Source: Peptoniphilus raoultii (GTDB lineage Bacteria; Bacillota; Clostridia; Tissierellales; Peptoniphilaceae). From it: a stretch of 64,000 bases of DNA. The position numbers were made by a program, and so were the translations under genes. The DNA lies in the NCBI RefSeq assembly GCF_900099555.1, contig NZ_FMWM01000002.1, positions 372,001-436,000 on the forward strand. The letters run 5' to 3'. Under the pieces are notes generated by a model, which had not been told where the DNA came from, searched no databases, and saw only the letters and a list, made by a program, of their open reading frames with translations. Of this stretch, positions 37,767 through 47,237 are shown piece after piece (within the stretch, counting starts at the first letter, position 1; each line of letters starts with the position of its first letter).

Positions 37767-38468
37767 ATGAAATTTAATGGTTTTGGACAGAGGACCGGGA
37801 ACAATATTCTCATCGTAAGTCCACTTAATATAGATGAAGAATTAAAAACTAAATTTGAAAAATCCTTTCCTGATTTTTATTTTGTCTATCCAGATTTAAT
37901 AAATAGGGATGAAAAATTTATATCTTTTGAAAGGGATTGTGATTTGATTTATAAATATTTGAGGGACAAGGAACTTTTAGAATTTTATTATGCCCTTTCC
38001 TTTTCCTATGGGGCAAATATTTTAATGGATCTTTTGTCAAGGAGGGCCATAAAAGTAAAAAAAGCCATTTTAGACGGCTATATTAATGTAAAAATAAATT
38101 TAATTATAAGAGAGATTTTAAAGAGAAAATTTGCCTCCTATTCTAAAAAAATTATTGGCGACCAAAATACAATAAATAGGATAAAGAGCCTTTATCCAGG
38201 TATGTATGAAAATATATGCCTTGTGGCAGGAGAAATTGATAAGGAGAGTCTTGAAAATTTTCTAAACTCTATAAATGGCTCAAAATTTCAAAAGATGGAG
38301 GCTGAAAAAATTTTATTTATTTATGGAGACCTTGACCCGTCCTTTAAAAATATTAAAAAATTAAAGGAAAAATATTTGAAAGCAGATTTTATTTCCTTTC
38401 CTGAAACGAAACATAGCGGAGGAATTTTTAAAGATCCAGAGGCTTATTTAAAAATTATTAAGGTTTAG
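37767..38468 (+). CDS. Alpha/beta-hydrolase-like protein
   Basis: A 233-residue cytoplasmic protein with the outline of an alpha/beta hydrolase. The nucleophile elbow reads SFSYGANIL (a Ser-x-Ser-x-Gly version of GxSxG) near residue 78. A candidate acid lies in FIYGDLDPSF near residue 192 and a candidate histidine in ETKHSGG near residue 218. Substrate unknown. AAGAGGTG precedes the ATG. It overlaps the convergent glucosaminidase gene by 11 bases at their 3' ends. Confidence 0.75.
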   Translation: MKFNGFGQRTGNNILIVSPLNIDEELKTKFEKSFPDFYFVYPDLINRDEKFISFERDCDLIYKYLRDKELLEFYYALSFSYGANILMDLLSRRAIKVKKAILDGYINVKINLIIREILKRKFASYSKKIIGDQNTINRIKSLYPGMYENICLVAGEIDKESLENFLNSINGSKFQKMEAEKILFIYGDLDPSFKNIKKLKEKYLKADFISFPETKHSGGIFKDPEAYLKIIKV

Positions 38469-39012
38469 GGCTGTCAAATTGGCCAAGTTCATATTTTTCC
38501 ACAATTGAAATGATTTTATCTGCATAGGAGGGATCAGTTGCATAGCCCCCTTCTTGCAAGGCTCTTGCAGCTTCTCTAAAATCACGAGCCGCCACAACAT
38601 TTTCATATCTCTTAAGGCCAGTAATTAATTTGCCATAATAATTAAAGGAGTCATTTTTAGATAAAAAAGATTTAAAGGGCTCCTTTACTTTCTGGGCCTT
38701 ATTATCTCTTACTTCAGTTGTTTCAAAATAAACGGCATCTTCACTTCCCGCCTTTCCCTTTATGCCAAAATAATTATTATAATTTTGGGAAAGTTCGCTT
38801 TTTCCATAATTGCTTTCAAGTGCAGATTGGGCAAGGACCACAGATGTAAAAAGACCATAACGATCTGAAACGGACTTTGCCAATTCAAGGGTTTCATCTA
38901 AATAAGCCGTTTTATAGTCTTCCTTATCTTCAAATTTTATATTTATTATAAAGACAAGAGTAAAAAATAATAAAATTATAAAAATTAAACATCCACAAGA
39001 TTTTCTAATCAT
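38458..39012 (-). CDS. Membrane-anchored N-acetylglucosaminidase (GH73)
   Basis: A 184-residue cell-wall hydrolase. An N-terminal hydrophobic segment (LIFIILLFFTLVFIINI) anchors or exports it. The GH73 catalytic region shows VVLAQSALESNYGKSELSQNYNNYFGIKG, whose Glu is the likely catalytic acid, and the C-terminal GGYATDPSYADKIISIVEKY. It should cleave peptidoglycan glycan strands during growth or separation. It is divergent from the dacA-like gene, so two wall enzymes share one promoter region. Confidence 0.88.
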   Translation of the reverse strand: MIRKSCGCLIFIILLFFTLVFIINIKFEDKEDYKTAYLDETLELAKSVSDRYGLFTSVVLAQSALESNYGKSELSQNYNNYFGIKGKAGSEDAVYFETTEVRDNKAQKVKEPFKSFLSKNDSFNYYGKLITGLKRYENVVAARDFREAARALQEGGYATDPSYADKIISIVEKYELGQFDSPKP

Positions 39013-39137
39013 ATATACCTCTTTATGATTATAGCATAAGAAAGAAAATTAAATTTTTAAGAAATTCTAAAATTTGGGAATTTCAGCATTTTACAATTAA
39101 TTTCTTATTTGTTAAAATAGAAAAATAGAGGTGGAAA

Positions 39138-40487
39138 ATGAAAAAATCTATTGCTATTCTACTTGCAATTTTATCACTTTTTTTAAATATAAACACATAT
39201 GCTATAAATGAAGGTCAAACTAATCAAAATAATTTACAGGCGGCAAATGAAAATTTAGCAAATCCTGAAAATGAAGAGCCAAAAGAAGTTAGGGATCAAA
39301 ATATTTTAGTTCCAACTAAAGAAGGAGTTCAAAAGGCAACGGCAGCTGAAGCTCAAGAGATTAGAAAGTATGAAAATTATTCTCTTGAAAATCTTACTGC
39401 CTCCTATCTGCTTGGTGATTTTAAGTCCCAAAAAATTTTAAAGGCTTATAATATTGACGAAGTTAGGGCCATGGCTTCAACTTCAAAACTTGTTTCAATT
39501 TTTGTGGTTTTAGATAAAATTTCTGAAGGATCAATTTCAAAAACTGACATAGTTACCATTGATAGAGAATCAGCCCTTCTTGGCGGCTCAACTTTTGAAC
39601 TTAAGGAAAATCAAAATATTTCAGTGGAAGATTTAATAAAGGCATCTATGATAGTTTCAGGAAACGATGCCATAACTGCCCTTGCAAAATATATTTCAGG
39701 TTCAAAAGAGGCATTTGTCGTTTTAATGAATGAAAAATGCAGGAAACTAGGCCTGAAAAATGCCCATATGGTAAACCCAACGGGCTTAACAGATTATGCC
39801 ATTGAAGATTACAATAAGATGACCACAAGGGAGATGTTTATTCTTTCCTGCGAGCTTTTAAAATACCATCCTGAAATTTTAGACTACACAAAAGAAGCCT
39901 TTTTAAAGGACGAAGAGAGAAATTTTTTGGAATATAATACAAATCCTCTTTTGGGAATAATTCCTGAAATTGACGGACTTAAAACTGGATACACCAATGC
40001 TTCAGGAAGGACTGTAATTGAAACTGGCATAAAAAAGGGAGTTAAGGGAAAAACTGCCGATATGAGATTAATTGGAATTTTAACAGGGTCAAGGGGAGAT
40101 TGGCAAAGGTATGTAGCGGCAAGAAGGCTTATGTCAAATGCCTTTGAAGAATATAAATACACTTTAATTGGAGGCACTTCCAAGGCCCTTTCAAATATAA
40201 AAGTTACAGATTCTCAAGATGAAATGGTGCCGGTTTATGCAAAAAAAGAAGATTATGTTCTTGTAAATACAAAGGATTCTATTGAAAAGGATATAAAAAT
40301 AAATCCCAATCTTACAGCCCCAATAGAAACAGGCTCAAGTGTGGGAAAGGTAAAATATTATGCAGGGGGAGAGCTTATTTTTGAAAGTGACTTAATAGTT
40401 AAGGACAAGGTTTATCAAAAGGGTATTCTCCAAAAATTTATAAGAATTTATGAAGAAATTTTTAGAAATATAGAGCTTGCTAAGTAA
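39138..40487 (+). CDS. dacA: D-alanyl-D-alanine carboxypeptidase (DacA/DacF type)
   Basis: A 449-residue penicillin-binding protein of family S11 that trims the terminal D-alanine of peptidoglycan stem peptides. A signal peptide ends near ANAYA-like TYA (residue 22). Catalytic motifs are STSK (MASTSKLVS, near residue 115), SGN (IVSGNDAI) and KTG (DGLKTGYT). An acidic low-complexity segment separates signal and catalytic domain. The C-terminus ends in an amphipathic helix that should hold it to the membrane. AGAGGTGG precedes the ATG. Confidence 0.92.
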   Translation: MKKSIAILLAILSLFLNINTYAINEGQTNQNNLQAANENLANPENEEPKEVRDQNILVPTKEGVQKATAAEAQEIRKYENYSLENLTASYLLGDFKSQKILKAYNIDEVRAMASTSKLVSIFVVLDKISEGSISKTDIVTIDRESALLGGSTFELKENQNISVEDLIKASMIVSGNDAITALAKYISGSKEAFVVLMNEKCRKLGLKNAHMVNPTGLTDYAIEDYNKMTTREMFILSCELLKYHPEILDYTKEAFLKDEERNFLEYNTNPLLGIIPEIDGLKTGYTNASGRTVIETGIKKGVKGKTADMRLIGILTGSRGDWQRYVAARRLMSNAFEEYKYTLIGGTSKALSNIKVTDSQDEMVPVYAKKEDYVLVNTKDSIEKDIKINPNLTAPIETGSSVGKVKYYAGGELIFESDLIVKDKVYQKGILQKFIRIYEEIFRNIELAK

Positions 40488-40620
40488 ATATAAAGAAAAG
40501 CTGTATACAAATGAAATGCTGCCTTCAAATGATTTATTTTAAATAAAAGGCTGCTGGCAAATTAATAAAAAAATTCAAAGATTATATGCCAATAAAAATT
40601 TTATTCAAAAATATAAAAAT

Positions 40621-40662
40621 CAACCATCACATAGGAAAAATCCTAAGTGATGGTTTTTTAAT
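40621..40662. terminator. Bidirectional terminator between dacA and the flavo-diiron gene
   Basis: AACCATCAC-A-TAGGA pairs with TCCTA-A-GTGATGGTT around AAAA. Rightward it is followed by TTTTTTAATT and leftward by GATTTTTAT. It lies between convergent genes. The 130 bp before it (40488-40620) hold nothing recognisable. Confidence 0.85.
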
Positions 40663-40671
40663 TAACCTTTA

Positions 40672-41877
40672 TTATTCTTCAGCTAAAATCTTTGCTGCCA
40701 TTTCCTTTCCGAGTTCAATTAATTCTTCAAGGTCTTCCCTTGTTGCAGAGCCCTTAATTTCAGGCTGTCTTTCCAAAACATTATATTTTCCATCTTCCAT
40801 ATATTTTTTAAGAGTTTTTAAGGCTCCTCCTGACCAAGAGTAGGAACCAAAAATACCCCAATAGTTTTTCTTCATCCTTTGGTGAGAAATTTCAGTTAAT
40901 AAAAAGTTCATTGGTGGGAATAAGGAATTGTCATAGGAACAAGATCCTAAAATTACGCCCTTATATCTCCAAGTGTCTGCCAATAGATAAGAAAGAGGAG
41001 TTTTTGTTACATCCCTAATTTTAACATTATCAAGGCCTCCTTTCACAAGACCTTTTGCAACTGCTTCAGCCATTCTTTCTGTGTTTCCGTACATTGAACC
41101 ATAAATTACAACGCAGCCTTTAACGGTTTCTTGCTTGGCAAGAGAAATGTAAAGGTCTAAAATCTTTTTGGGATTTTTTCTCCAAATTGTGCCGTGAACT
41201 GTGCAAATAAGTTCTATGTCAAGCTCTTTAAGTCTTGTTAATGCCTTTAGGGCTTGTGTTGCATATTTTCCAACAATATTTACAAAATATCTTGCAGCTT
41301 CTTCTAAGTACAGTTTATCAAATTGAACTTGGTCGTCAAAAAGGCCGCCATCTAAAGTTCCAAAGCCTCCAAAAATGTCTTGTGAAAACAAGGTTTTTGT
41401 TGATGCTTCATAAGTAACCATAGATTCTGGCCAATGAACCATTGGTGTAGTATAAAAATCAAATTCCCTATCGCCAATTTTTAAGTGGTCGCCATCTTTT
41501 ACAACCTTAACATTTTCTGTTATGCCATAAAAATTTTTAAGCATATCTACAGCCTTTGGCGAAACAATTATTTCCACGTCAGGATAAAGCTCTAAAATTG
41601 AAGGAAGGGATGATGAATGGTCAGGTTCCAAGTGATTCATAATAATGTAATCAGGCTTATCATCTCCTAAAATTTCTTTGATTTTTTCAATATATACAGA
41701 AACTGTATTCACCTTAACAAGGTCAATAATAATATTTTTTTCTCCCTTTACAAGAAAAGAATTATAGGCTACTCCATTGGGAAGTGGCCACATTCCTTCA
41801 AAAAGTGAAGTTTGTCTGTCATTGGTGCCGATATAATAAATATCATCTTTTATTAAAGCTGTTACTAAATTTTCCAT
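40672..41877 (-). CDS. Flavo-diiron protein (FprA/NorV-type oxygen or NO reductase)
   Basis: A 401-residue cytoplasmic A-type flavoprotein that reduces dioxygen to water or nitric oxide to nitrous oxide, protecting anaerobes. The N-terminal metallo-beta-lactamase-like domain carries iron ligands in NHLEPDHSSSLP, MVHWPESM and TVHGTIWRKNP. Residues from about 255 are a flavodoxin domain starting VVIYGSMYGNTERMAEAVAKGL. There is no rubredoxin fusion, so a separate electron donor is needed. It is the last gene of the TtcA-Nim-FprA operon. Confidence 0.93.
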   Translation of the reverse strand: MENLVTALIKDDIYYIGTNDRQTSLFEGMWPLPNGVAYNSFLVKGEKNIIIDLVKVNTVSVYIEKIKEILGDDKPDYIIMNHLEPDHSSSLPSILELYPDVEIIVSPKAVDMLKNFYGITENVKVVKDGDHLKIGDREFDFYTTPMVHWPESMVTYEASTKTLFSQDIFGGFGTLDGGLFDDQVQFDKLYLEEAARYFVNIVGKYATQALKALTRLKELDIELICTVHGTIWRKNPKKILDLYISLAKQETVKGCVVIYGSMYGNTERMAEAVAKGLVKGGLDNVKIRDVTKTPLSYLLADTWRYKGVILGSCSYDNSLFPPMNFLLTEISHQRMKKNYWGIFGSYSWSGGALKTLKKYMEDGKYNVLERQPEIKGSATREDLEELIELGKEMAAKILAEE

Positions 41878-41887
41878 AATTACTCCT

Positions 41888-42361
41888 TTACTTTTTAATA
41901 TTTGACTTACCAGAAATTTCCTTAATATCTAAAGAATAAACATTTGTATACTTATTTATTTGATCAAAATATTTATCCATAGCTTCTTGGCTTGTATAAT
42001 TTTCCGAAAGCTTTTCTGTAAAAATTTTATGGACTCTATCCTTTTCTTCGCCCTCTAAAATTCTTACAGTGCCAAAGGCCATTACACTTTTGTATTTTGT
42101 TGTAAATTCTTTAGGTTTGAAATCATTTGTTTCAACAACAGTTATTGAAGCAGGAGTTTCCTCCTTAAAAACTCTTGCCTTGTGGCCCTCCAAGGCTCCG
42201 TGAAATATAATTTTTCCCTCAAAAAGCAAATAATTTAGAGGTAGACTTTGCGGATATCCGTCTTCTCCAACAAAGGCGAGATGGCAAAAATTATTTTCTT
42301 CCAATATTTTGTAAGAGTCCTTCTCCTCTAAAAGCCTTTCTTTTCTTCTCATAGGTACCAT
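41888..42361 (-). CDS. Pyridoxamine-phosphate-oxidase-like flavoprotein (Nim family)
   Basis: A 157-residue FMN-binding split-barrel protein. It begins MVPMRRKERLLEEKDSYKILEENNFCHLAFVGEDGYPQSLPLNYLLFEGKIIFHGALEGHKARVF, the usual pattern of the Nim/YwdJ-like group, whose members include nitroimidazole reductases. GGGGG lies seven bases before the first ATG. Cotranscription with the flavo-diiron gene suggests a redox role; conferring nitroimidazole resistance cannot be read from sequence. Confidence 0.85.
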   Translation of the reverse strand: MVPMRRKERLLEEKDSYKILEENNFCHLAFVGEDGYPQSLPLNYLLFEGKIIFHGALEGHKARVFKEETPASITVVETNDFKPKEFTTKYKSVMAFGTVRILEGEEKDRVHKIFTEKLSENYTSQEAMDKYFDQINKYTNVYSLDIKEISGKSNIKK

Positions 42362-42382
42362 AAAAATCCCCCTTATATTTTA

Positions 42383-43219
42383 TTAATAGAAGTCAAGGAA
42401 AGAGTGTTTCCCCTCCCCGTCTTTAAATCCAAGAATTTGTCCCATATTTACATTTTCACTAGATCTTAAAATATTTATGTCTGCATTGGGATTTTCTTCT
42501 TTTAAAAGGTCTACAAGTTTTTTTACATAATATCTCTTGTTGCCAGACCTTTTTTTTGTAACGGTGCAGGCACAGTCAAGAGCCTTTAAGCCAGTGGAAT
42601 TCATAAATCTTATAATTGCTTCTTCTTCAACTAAATACATGGGCCTAATAAGTTCAAGACCTTCAAAATTTTTGGACTTTAATTTAGGCATCATAGTTTT
42701 AAAATCGCCCGCAAAGACAATATTAAGTAAAATAGTTTCTATAACATCATTAAAATGGTGACCAAGGGCAAGTTTATTGCAGCCAAGTTCCTTAGCTTTG
42801 GCATATAAATTACCCCTTCTCATCCTTGCGCACATATAGCAAGGAGAGCCTTCCTTTGAAAGTTTTTCAGCCACAGAAAAGACATCAGAATCATGAATTT
42901 TTACTGGAATTCCAAGCTTTTCGCAATTAAATTTTAAACTGTCCAAATTTTCCTTAGCATAACCTGGATTCATGGCAATAAATTCCAGAGAAAAATCCAT
43001 TTGTCTATGCCTTTTTAGTTCCTGCATTAATTTTGCAAGAGTTAAAGAATCCTTGCCGCCTGAAATGGCAACAGCAATTTTATCTCCATCTTCAACTAAC
43101 TTATATTCTTTTATAGCCTTAATGAATTTTTTAAAAATGTCCCTTCTATAAGTTTTAATTATAGATCTTTCTATATCTTTTATATTTTTAATTTCTTTTT
43201 CTTCCATATAATCAATCAT
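42383..43219 (-). CDS. TtcA-family tRNA 2-thiolation protein
   Basis: A 278-residue ATP pyrophosphatase. The PP-loop is AVAISGGKDSLTLAKLM near residue 48. A CxxC pair, CYMCARMRRGNLY, follows near residue 120 and CAC appears at DCACTVTKKRSGNKR, matching the TtcA cysteines that hold an iron-sulfur cluster. TtcA makes 2-thiocytidine at tRNA position 32, but firmicute homologues may act elsewhere. The start may be 43219 or an ATG 12 bases later; neither has a strong ribosome site. It heads the leftward operon with the two flavoprotein genes. Confidence 0.85.
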   Translation of the reverse strand: MIDYMEEKEIKNIKDIERSIIKTYRRDIFKKFIKAIKEYKLVEDGDKIAVAISGGKDSLTLAKLMQELKRHRQMDFSLEFIAMNPGYAKENLDSLKFNCEKLGIPVKIHDSDVFSVAEKLSKEGSPCYMCARMRRGNLYAKAKELGCNKLALGHHFNDVIETILLNIVFAGDFKTMMPKLKSKNFEGLELIRPMYLVEEEAIIRFMNSTGLKALDCACTVTKKRSGNKRYYVKKLVDLLKEENPNADINILRSSENVNMGQILGFKDGEGKHSFLDFY

Positions 43220-43377
43220 ACCAATCTATTTTAATTATATCACATTAATATTTTAACTTTTATAAAATATAGTTTAAAAAAATAAGATTTCATAATTTGT
43301 CCAAATTTTCTATAAAAGCAAATCTTGTGTTATAATTAAATTAGCATATTAAAAAATAAGAAGGTATTAAAAAAATT

Positions 43378-44835
43378 ATGAACAAGTACAACATTGAAAA
43401 AAACTTCACCCTTTTAGCCGATTTTTATGAATTAACAATGGCAAATGGATATTTTAAGGAAGGGATGGGAGAAAAGACTGTTTACTTTGAAATGTTCTTT
43501 AGAGATGTGCCAGACAACGGTACATATGCAATCATAGTAGGTCTTGAACAGCTTATAGAATATTTTGAAGATCTTCATTTTTCAGAAGAGGACATTGAAT
43601 TTTTAAGAGGCAAGGGAATTTTTTCTGAAGACTTCTTAGATTATTTAAGAGACTTTAAATTTGAATGTGATGTTTGGGCAATGCCAGAAGGAACTATAGC
43701 TTTCCCTCAAGAACCTCTTGTTGTTGTAAAGGGGCCGGCAATTCAAGCTCAAATGCTGGAAACTATGGTGCTGCTCACAATTAATCATCAATCAATGATT
43801 GCAACAAAGGCAAATAGAATTGTTAAGGCTGCAAATGGAAGACCTGTTTCTGAATTTGGTTCTAGAAGAGCTCAAGGCTATTCAGGAGCAAATTTAGGAG
43901 CAAGAGCTGCCTACATTGGTGGAGTAATTGGCACAGCAAATACTTTAGCGGACAAGATGTTTGGAGTTCCAGCAGTTGGAACTATGGCCCATTCTTGGGT
44001 TCAAATGTTTGACACAGAACTTGATGCTTTTAAGGCTTTTGCAAGAGTTTATCCAGATAGTTGCTATTTACTTGTGGATACTTATGACACTTTAAAAAGC
44101 GGTGTTCCTAATGCCATTAAAACTTTTGATGAGGAAGTTGTCCCAAAAGGTTTTAGACCTAAGGGCATAAGAATTGACTCAGGAGATATTGCCTATTTAT
44201 CAAAAAAAGCAAGAAAAATGCTTGATGATGCTGGATATAAAGATGTAACAATTATGGCATCAAATTCTCTTGATGAATTTACCATTAAAAATATTTTAAA
44301 CCAAGGGGCAAGAGTTGATTCTTTTGGAGTTGGCGAAAGATTAATAACTTCAAAATCATCACCTGTTTTTGGGGGAGTTTATAAATTAACTGCCATTGAA
44401 GGTGAAGATGGAAAAATTATTCCTAAGATCAAAATTTCTGAAAATGTAACAAAAATTACTACACCAGGCTTTAAGGATGTCTATAGATTTTATGACAAAG
44501 ATTCTAACAAGGCCATTGCCGATGTTGTTGGCTTAAAGGATGAAGAAATTCCTGAAGGTTCTTATGAAATTTTCCATCCAATTTATACATGGAAGAGAAA
44601 AACTCTTAAAAATTACTACACCAAAAAACTTTTAGTACAAATTTATGACAAGGGAGAATTGGTTTATGACTTGCCAAGCCTTGATCAAGTTAGGGATAAG
44701 GCTAAGGAAGAATTAAGTCTACTTTGGGATGAAATTACAAGAATTGATAACCCAACAGAATATATTGTGGACTTATCTGAAGATTTATGGACTATAAGAG
44801 ATAGTCTTTTAAAGAAGTACGGCAAAAATCAATAA
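43378..44835 (+). CDS. pncB: Nicotinate phosphoribosyltransferase
   Basis: A 485-residue enzyme of NAD salvage joining nicotinate and PRPP to give nicotinate mononucleotide. Landmarks are NFTLLADFYELTMANGYF, VSEFGSRRAQGYSGANLGARAAYIGG, the candidate phosphorylated histidine in VGTMAHSWVQMF, and IRIDSGDIAYLSKKAR. Length fits the long bacterial type. TATAAT with an extended TG lies about 45 bp before the ATG. It appears to head a rightward unit through 48471. Confidence 0.93.
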   Translation: MNKYNIEKNFTLLADFYELTMANGYFKEGMGEKTVYFEMFFRDVPDNGTYAIIVGLEQLIEYFEDLHFSEEDIEFLRGKGIFSEDFLDYLRDFKFECDVWAMPEGTIAFPQEPLVVVKGPAIQAQMLETMVLLTINHQSMIATKANRIVKAANGRPVSEFGSRRAQGYSGANLGARAAYIGGVIGTANTLADKMFGVPAVGTMAHSWVQMFDTELDAFKAFARVYPDSCYLLVDTYDTLKSGVPNAIKTFDEEVVPKGFRPKGIRIDSGDIAYLSKKARKMLDDAGYKDVTIMASNSLDEFTIKNILNQGARVDSFGVGERLITSKSSPVFGGVYKLTAIEGEDGKIIPKIKISENVTKITTPGFKDVYRFYDKDSNKAIADVVGLKDEEIPEGSYEIFHPIYTWKRKTLKNYYTKKLLVQIYDKGELVYDLPSLDQVRDKAKEELSLLWDEITRIDNPTEYIVDLSEDLWTIRDSLLKKYGKNQ

Positions 44836-44870
44836 TTTTTCTTAGGGAGAAGAAAGAGAAGGGGAGAAAT

Positions 44871-45737
44871 ATGCAATATTATGGAAATGTTTTTAGACCG
44901 CCAAGCGAGGCCAGATCATTAATAATTCAAGCAACAATAGGATGTGCTCACAATAAATGTACCTTTTGTTACATGTATAAGGATGAAAATTTTGTAATTA
45001 GACCACTGGAGGATATAAAAAAAGATTTAATAGAAATGAGTGCATATGGCTCTTATTGGAGGAGAATTTTTTTAGCAGATGGCGATGCCTTAGTTTTGAA
45101 AACTAAAGACTTGTTAGAGATCCTTAAGACAATAAAAGAGTACTATCCCAATATTGAAAGAGTTGCATCCTATGCAACAGCAGGAGATATTAATAGAAAA
45201 TCTATTGAAGAATTAAAACTTTTAAAGGAAAACGGCCTTGATATGCTTTATATAGGATTTGAATCTGGTGATGATGAGATTTTAAGAGATGTTCAAAAAA
45301 ATCTCACAACAAAAGATTATATAGAGGCCATGAAAAAATGTAAGGAAGTTGGATTTATAACTTCAATAACAATAATTGCGGGCCTTGGTGGAGTTGAAAA
45401 AATGAAGCAAAATGCCATTGGAACTGCAAATATTATTTCAAAGACAAGTCCTGATTTTGTGGGATACTTAACTATGAGAATATATAGAAACACGCCCCTA
45501 TATAATGACTATATGTCTGGAAAATTTACTATGCCAAATCCTGAAGAGATTCTTCAAGAAATGAAAATATTTTTGGAACATGTGGATTCAGAAGGCACGG
45601 TTTTTAGGTCAAATCACGCATCAAATTATATACTTTTAGCAGGAACTTTAAATGAAGATAGGGAAGATTTAATAAGGGCAATTGATCAGACGACTAAAAA
45701 GAAGTCTTATGTACCTGATGCCCTAAGGGGGTTCTAG
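44871..45737 (+). CDS. Radical SAM protein
   Basis: A 288-residue radical S-adenosylmethionine enzyme. The cluster motif is GCAHNKCTFCYMY (CX4CX2C), used in a common Elp3/HemN-like subgroup whose members start YYGNVFRPPSEARSLIIQ. The barrel shows YIGFESGDDEIL and TSITIIAGLGG. No extra cysteine cluster or SPASM domain is present, and the substrate is unknown. AGGGGAG precedes the ATG; it follows pncB by 35 bp. Confidence 0.9.
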   Translation: MQYYGNVFRPPSEARSLIIQATIGCAHNKCTFCYMYKDENFVIRPLEDIKKDLIEMSAYGSYWRRIFLADGDALVLKTKDLLEILKTIKEYYPNIERVASYATAGDINRKSIEELKLLKENGLDMLYIGFESGDDEILRDVQKNLTTKDYIEAMKKCKEVGFITSITIIAGLGGVEKMKQNAIGTANIISKTSPDFVGYLTMRIYRNTPLYNDYMSGKFTMPNPEEILQEMKIFLEHVDSEGTVFRSNHASNYILLAGTLNEDREDLIRAIDQTTKKKSYVPDALRGF

Positions 45738-45744
45738 GAGGCTT

Positions 45745-46605
45745 ATGAAAGTTTATAGATATAATTTAAAGGAAGAAGATTTTAAATCATTTATAAAATC
45801 GGGCCTAATCTATTTAAAGGCCAAAAAAACTTCAAAAGATATAGAAGAACTTAAGGAATATTTAAGGGAAGAAGGATATAAGGAAGGGGTCCTAAAGGGT
45901 CTTATCTCAGGATTTTCAAATATTTCTAAAAATGATTATATTTGGCTTAGGTCAGGAAAAGTTTATGCCCTTGCAAAGGCTGAAGATTCCTTTGACTTTA
46001 AAGATGGTCTTGAAATAAAAGCTCAAATTTATTTAATAGATTTAAAAGAAGTTCCAGAAAGTGTAATCTTATCCATTAAGGGACCAAAATTTATTAGCCT
46101 TAAGGGTTCGGAAATCTATGAAAAATCAGAATTAATTTTTAACAATCAGTCTTATGTGTATATAGATTCTGGCCAAATTACCATAACTAATGATGAAGAT
46201 TCATTAAAAGAAGAATATAAGAAAGCAAAAAATGAACTTTCTCCCATGCTTAGGGGAAAAAATGAACTTGCCCTCTATAAAAATGATGAAGATATAAAAA
46301 TAACTTATAGAAAAAATCCTCATAAAAAAAGAGAAAGGGATAAGTCCAAGGACTTTGAACTGATTTTGGAAATGTCTTCCGATTCATCTGATTTTAATAA
46401 AGACAGCAAGGATAAAAAAGATGATCATAAAAACTTGCCCCAAATTATTAATGATTTTAATAAGGAAATGGAATCAAGCTTTTACGGGGACTTTTTTAAA
46501 AAACAAGCAAGCTTTTATTTCAATATGACGAATTTTTATTTTAAGGAAATGCTGAATATAAATGAGAAAGTTTGGAAGGAATATCTCAAATTATTTAAAA
46601 AATGA
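45745..46605 (+). CDS. Unknown soluble protein, highly charged middle region
   Basis: A 286-residue protein with no signal peptide or membrane segment. The N-terminal 160 residues look like a folded alpha/beta domain (FIKSGLIYLKAKKTSKDIEELKEYLR). Residues 190-235 are a Lys/Asp/Ser-rich, probably disordered linker, and the C-terminus is an aromatic helical stretch (YGDFFKKQASFYFNMTNFYFKEML). No family recognised. Eight bases separate it from the radical SAM gene and it overlaps the HAD-like gene by four, so it is part of the same operon. Confidence 0.75.
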   Translation: MKVYRYNLKEEDFKSFIKSGLIYLKAKKTSKDIEELKEYLREEGYKEGVLKGLISGFSNISKNDYIWLRSGKVYALAKAEDSFDFKDGLEIKAQIYLIDLKEVPESVILSIKGPKFISLKGSEIYEKSELIFNNQSYVYIDSGQITITNDEDSLKEEYKKAKNELSPMLRGKNELALYKNDEDIKITYRKNPHKKRERDKSKDFELILEMSSDSSDFNKDSKDKKDDHKNLPQIINDFNKEMESSFYGDFFKKQASFYFNMTNFYFKEMLNINEKVWKEYLKLFKK

Positions 46606-47237
46606 AGATAATTTTAAATTTAGAAAATAACATTATAGACCCCACAAGGGGCATGGTTAAAGGACTTAAAATAGCTTCTTCAATGATGGGAAGGGAAATT
46701 ACAGATGATAAATTTTTCCTTCCTTTCTTAGAAAAAGGAATTGTAAAAACCGCCATGGAAATTTTTAATATGAAAGAAATTGAAGCGAGGGCTTTCAACA
46801 AATGGTATGTTGATTTTTATAATAGGGTTGGCAAAAAAGAAACTGACATTTACCACGGAATAGGTGAATTTTTAGAAAAACTTTATAAGGATAATGACCT
46901 CTATGTAATTTCAAATCTTTTGAACCTACATGTGGGCCAAATTTTAAAAATGCAGAATCTTGAAAAATATTTTAAAGGATATCAAGGCATAAATTTAAAT
47001 AAAAGCCCCCAAAATAAATTTGAAGTTTTAACAAGCTTAATTTATGAGCTTTCAAAAGAAGAAGAGAATCAAAAAATTATAATAATTTCGGGAGATGGAG
47101 AAGATATTAATCTTTCAAGCGAACTTAATTTAATAGGCATCTTTACTGGAGAAGCAGATAAAACTTGTAGCTATATGTATAAGGCTGAAGAGCTTAGTGA
47201 AATAGAAGAAATTTTGGAGAAAATAAAAAATGAATGA
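46602..47237 (+). CDS. HAD-fold protein lacking the catalytic aspartates
   Basis: A 211-residue protein shaped like a haloacid-dehalogenase phosphatase. It has a motif I position at the N-terminus, a helical cap, motif II in DLYVISNLLNLH near residue 104, and motif IV in IIISGDGEDINL near residue 165. Motif I, normally DxDGT, reads LNLENNIID, so both aspartates are replaced (Asn and Glu). It is probably not a phosphatase and may bind ligand or protein. Its first bases overlap the previous gene and its last overlap the transporter gene. Confidence 0.65.
   Translation: MKIILNLENNIIDPTRGMVKGLKIASSMMGREITDDKFFLPFLEKGIVKTAMEIFNMKEIEARAFNKWYVDFYNRVGKKETDIYHGIGEFLEKLYKDNDLYVISNLLNLHVGQILKMQNLEKYFKGYQGINLNKSPQNKFEVLTSLIYELSKEEENQKIIIISGDGEDINLSSELNLIGIFTGEADKTCSYMYKAEELSEIEEILEKIKNE

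Noticed and set aside
40488-40620. Possible small gene after dacA
   Set aside because: No ribosome site with a useful open frame; it is AT-rich intergenic sequence leading to a terminator.
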